From contig CAVXZE010000001.1 in the NCBI GenBank assembly GCA_963766175.1, positions 248,001 through 312,000 on the forward strand: a DNA stretch of 64,000 nt, read 5' to 3'. The translations under genes and the position numbers were made by a program. The notes below the pieces were generated by a model. It ran no database searches, had not been told where the DNA came from, and saw only the letters and a list, made by a program, of their open reading frames with translations. Of the stretch, positions 62,874-64,000 are shown piece after piece (within the stretch, counting starts at the first letter, position 1; each line of letters opens with the position of its first letter). The DNA comes from CAVXZE01 sp963766175. GTDB lineage: Bacteria > Myxococcota_A > UBA9160 > UBA6930.

Positions 62874-64000
62874 GTGAAGGAATCCGCGAGCTTGCAGGCT
62901 CCCACATGGCAGGAGCCTGCAAGCGGGCCACTGAGCTGCACCGAGGGTGGCCTGCGGCCCCGGACGGTGGCCTACTCCGAGCTGATCTTCATGCTCTGCC
63001 ATCTGTACTTCGAAGGAGAGGAAGCGAAGCGCTGCTGGGAGGAGATCGTCGCGCACCGCGAAACCATGCAGGAGCGGTTGGGCTCGCCCGTCGACCTCCG
63101 CGTCGCACTCGCCAGCTACTTTCTGCAGGTCAATCGCAAGCTCGAGAACCCGAAGCTCATCGAGCTGAAGCTGTTTGAGGAGACCCGGGCTTCCGCCTAC
63201 CGGGACGAGCTCACCGGCTTGTACAACTACCGTTTCTTCAGCGAGTTCCTGCGCTACGAGATCTCGAGAGCCGAGCGCACCAATACTCCGCTGTCCCTCG
63301 CCATGCTCGATGTGGACGACTTCAAGCACTACAACGATGAGAATGGTCACGAAATCGGGAACGTGGCTCTACGGGAAATCGCCGGCTTGTTGACGGCGAC
63401 CTTGCACAGGGCGGACATCGCGGCGCGCTATGGCGGAGAGGAGTTCGCCTTGATCCTGCCCGCGACTCCCAAGAAGGGCGCTCAGGTCGTGGCCGAGCGG
63501 ATCCGCGCGAAGATCGACGAGTACGGCTTCCCCAACCAGCAGACGCAGCCTGGAGGTAGGCTCACGGCCAGCGTGGGTGTGGCGACGCTTCCGGGCGACG
63601 CGCGAGAGACAGGCGAGCTGGTTGGCTGTGCGGACCGGGCGATGTATGCCGCAAAGGCCGAGGGGAAGAACCAGGTCCGCCTCTTCGGAAAAAGTTGCCG
63701 TTCCTACCATCGGGTCGGCGCCGATGTCGAGGGCTCCGTGCAGATCCTTGGGAGCGAGTTGATGCCCCTGACCTGCGTGGAGCTCAGCATGGGCGGGCTG
63801 CGCTTTCTCACGGATCGGAGGCCACCGCCAGGCGCCCTGATCGAGGTGACACTGAAATTGCCCGGGCCGCACGGGACGATCTCCGTGACGGGTCGGGTCG
63901 TTCAGGCGAGCTCGACCGACTCAGGCCGATTCGCAATCGGATCGCGGATACTGAGCATGGATGCAACGGATCAGCAGCGACTCACCAGCTACGTGAACCA
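62874..64000 (+). CDS. GGDEF diguanylate cyclase with C-terminal PilZ domain (runs off window)
   Basis: 375 codons are visible from GTG at 62874, eight bases after AAGGAA. An N-terminal helical region (YSELIFMLCHLYFEGEEAKR, VALASYFLQVNRKLE) is followed by a GGDEF domain: DELTGLYNYRFF, LDVDDFKHYNDENGH, and GGEEF at residues 187-191, so cyclase activity is expected. The inhibitory RXXD site reads HRAD, so feedback control may be lost. A PilZ-like domain follows (VELSMGGLRFLTD, VTGRVVQAS, FAIGSRILSMD). One protein thus may both make and sense c-di-GMP. Confidence 0.88.
   Translation, partial: MKESASLQAPTWQEPASGPLSCTEGGLRPRTVAYSELIFMLCHLYFEGEEAKRCWEEIVAHRETMQERLGSPVDLRVALASYFLQVNRKLENPKLIELKLFEETRASAYRDELTGLYNYRFFSEFLRYEISRAERTNTPLSLAMLDVDDFKHYNDENGHEIGNVALREIAGLLTATLHRADIAARYGGEEFALILPATPKKGAQVVAERIRAKIDEYGFPNQQTQPGGRLTASVGVATLPGDARETGELVGCADRAMYAAKAEGKNQVRLFGKSCRSYHRVGADVEGSVQILGSELMPLTCVELSMGGLRFLTDRRPPPGALIEVTLKLPGPHGTISVTGRVVQASSTDSGRFAIGSRILSMDATDQQRLTSYVN
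62890..62924 (+). repeat. Perfect 13-bp inverted repeat in the 5' end of the GGDEF-PilZ gene
   Basis: GCTTGCAGGCTCC, nine bases, GGAGCCTGCAAGC. It lies 17 bases into the reading frame, where a hairpin of this strength could slow ribosomes or end transcription. It also separates two divergent genes. Confidence 0.8.

Overview
The window is GC-rich, densely coded DNA from a Gram-negative bacterium. An LpxC lipid A gene, NtrY/NtrX-type regulators, sigma-54 and sigma-28-like promoter sequences, PilZ and PilZ-DUF4388 proteins, a TPR-Ser/Thr kinase and a DUF2378/TIGR02265-type protein together point to a deltaproteobacterial or Myxococcota-like lineage. This placement is an inference from gene families, not from a phylogeny.

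Bases 1-47484 are core chromosome. In order they carry the start of a zinc alcohol dehydrogenase; purE; a family 4 uracil-DNA glycosylase; an octaheme cytochrome fused to thioredoxin-like domains; a J-protein/Hsp70 pair; yebC-ruvC-ruvA-ruvB; a membrane TPR-kinase; lpxC behind a near-perfect sigma-54 promoter; a small PilZ protein; a giant TPR protein of about 2,675 residues; and ntrY-ntrX. Then follow pyrK-pyrD (pyrD is broken in a run of 11 G) and a long, tightly packed run rimP-nusA-infB-ylxP-rbfA-truB-rpsO-pnp-dut-cdsA-purF-GS-like-PuuD-like. A leader terminator lies before rimP and a large stem-loop before pnp. Next come a PilZ-DUF4388 regulator, nadB, a lytic transglycosylase, pgsA, a UDP-sugar dehydrogenase and tRNA-Gly(GCC).

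The character changes right after tRNA-Gly. From about 47.5 to 62.9 kb lie an IS5-type element (perfect 16-bp end match including CTAG), an ISNCY-type element with a truncated left end and a second stranded left end, an IS630-type element broken in an A7 run, and at least four footprints of one rve-transposase element family, one of them a 262-bp internally deleted derivative. Among them sit broken genes (a DUF2378-like gene with an in-frame TGA, a multicopper oxidase tail cut by an IS) and intact signalling genes: a receiver protein, two membrane histidine kinases, a pseudo-receiver-PilZ protein and a GGDEF-PilZ protein that runs off the window. Two or three of these signalling genes have sigma-28-like promoter sequences, suggesting a motility or c-di-GMP regulon on an IS-eroded island.

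I saw no CRISPR array, rRNA, restriction system or complete prophage. The most unusual material is the 48-64 kb signalling/IS island, the large TPR proteins, and several possible RNA or promoter controls on core genes.
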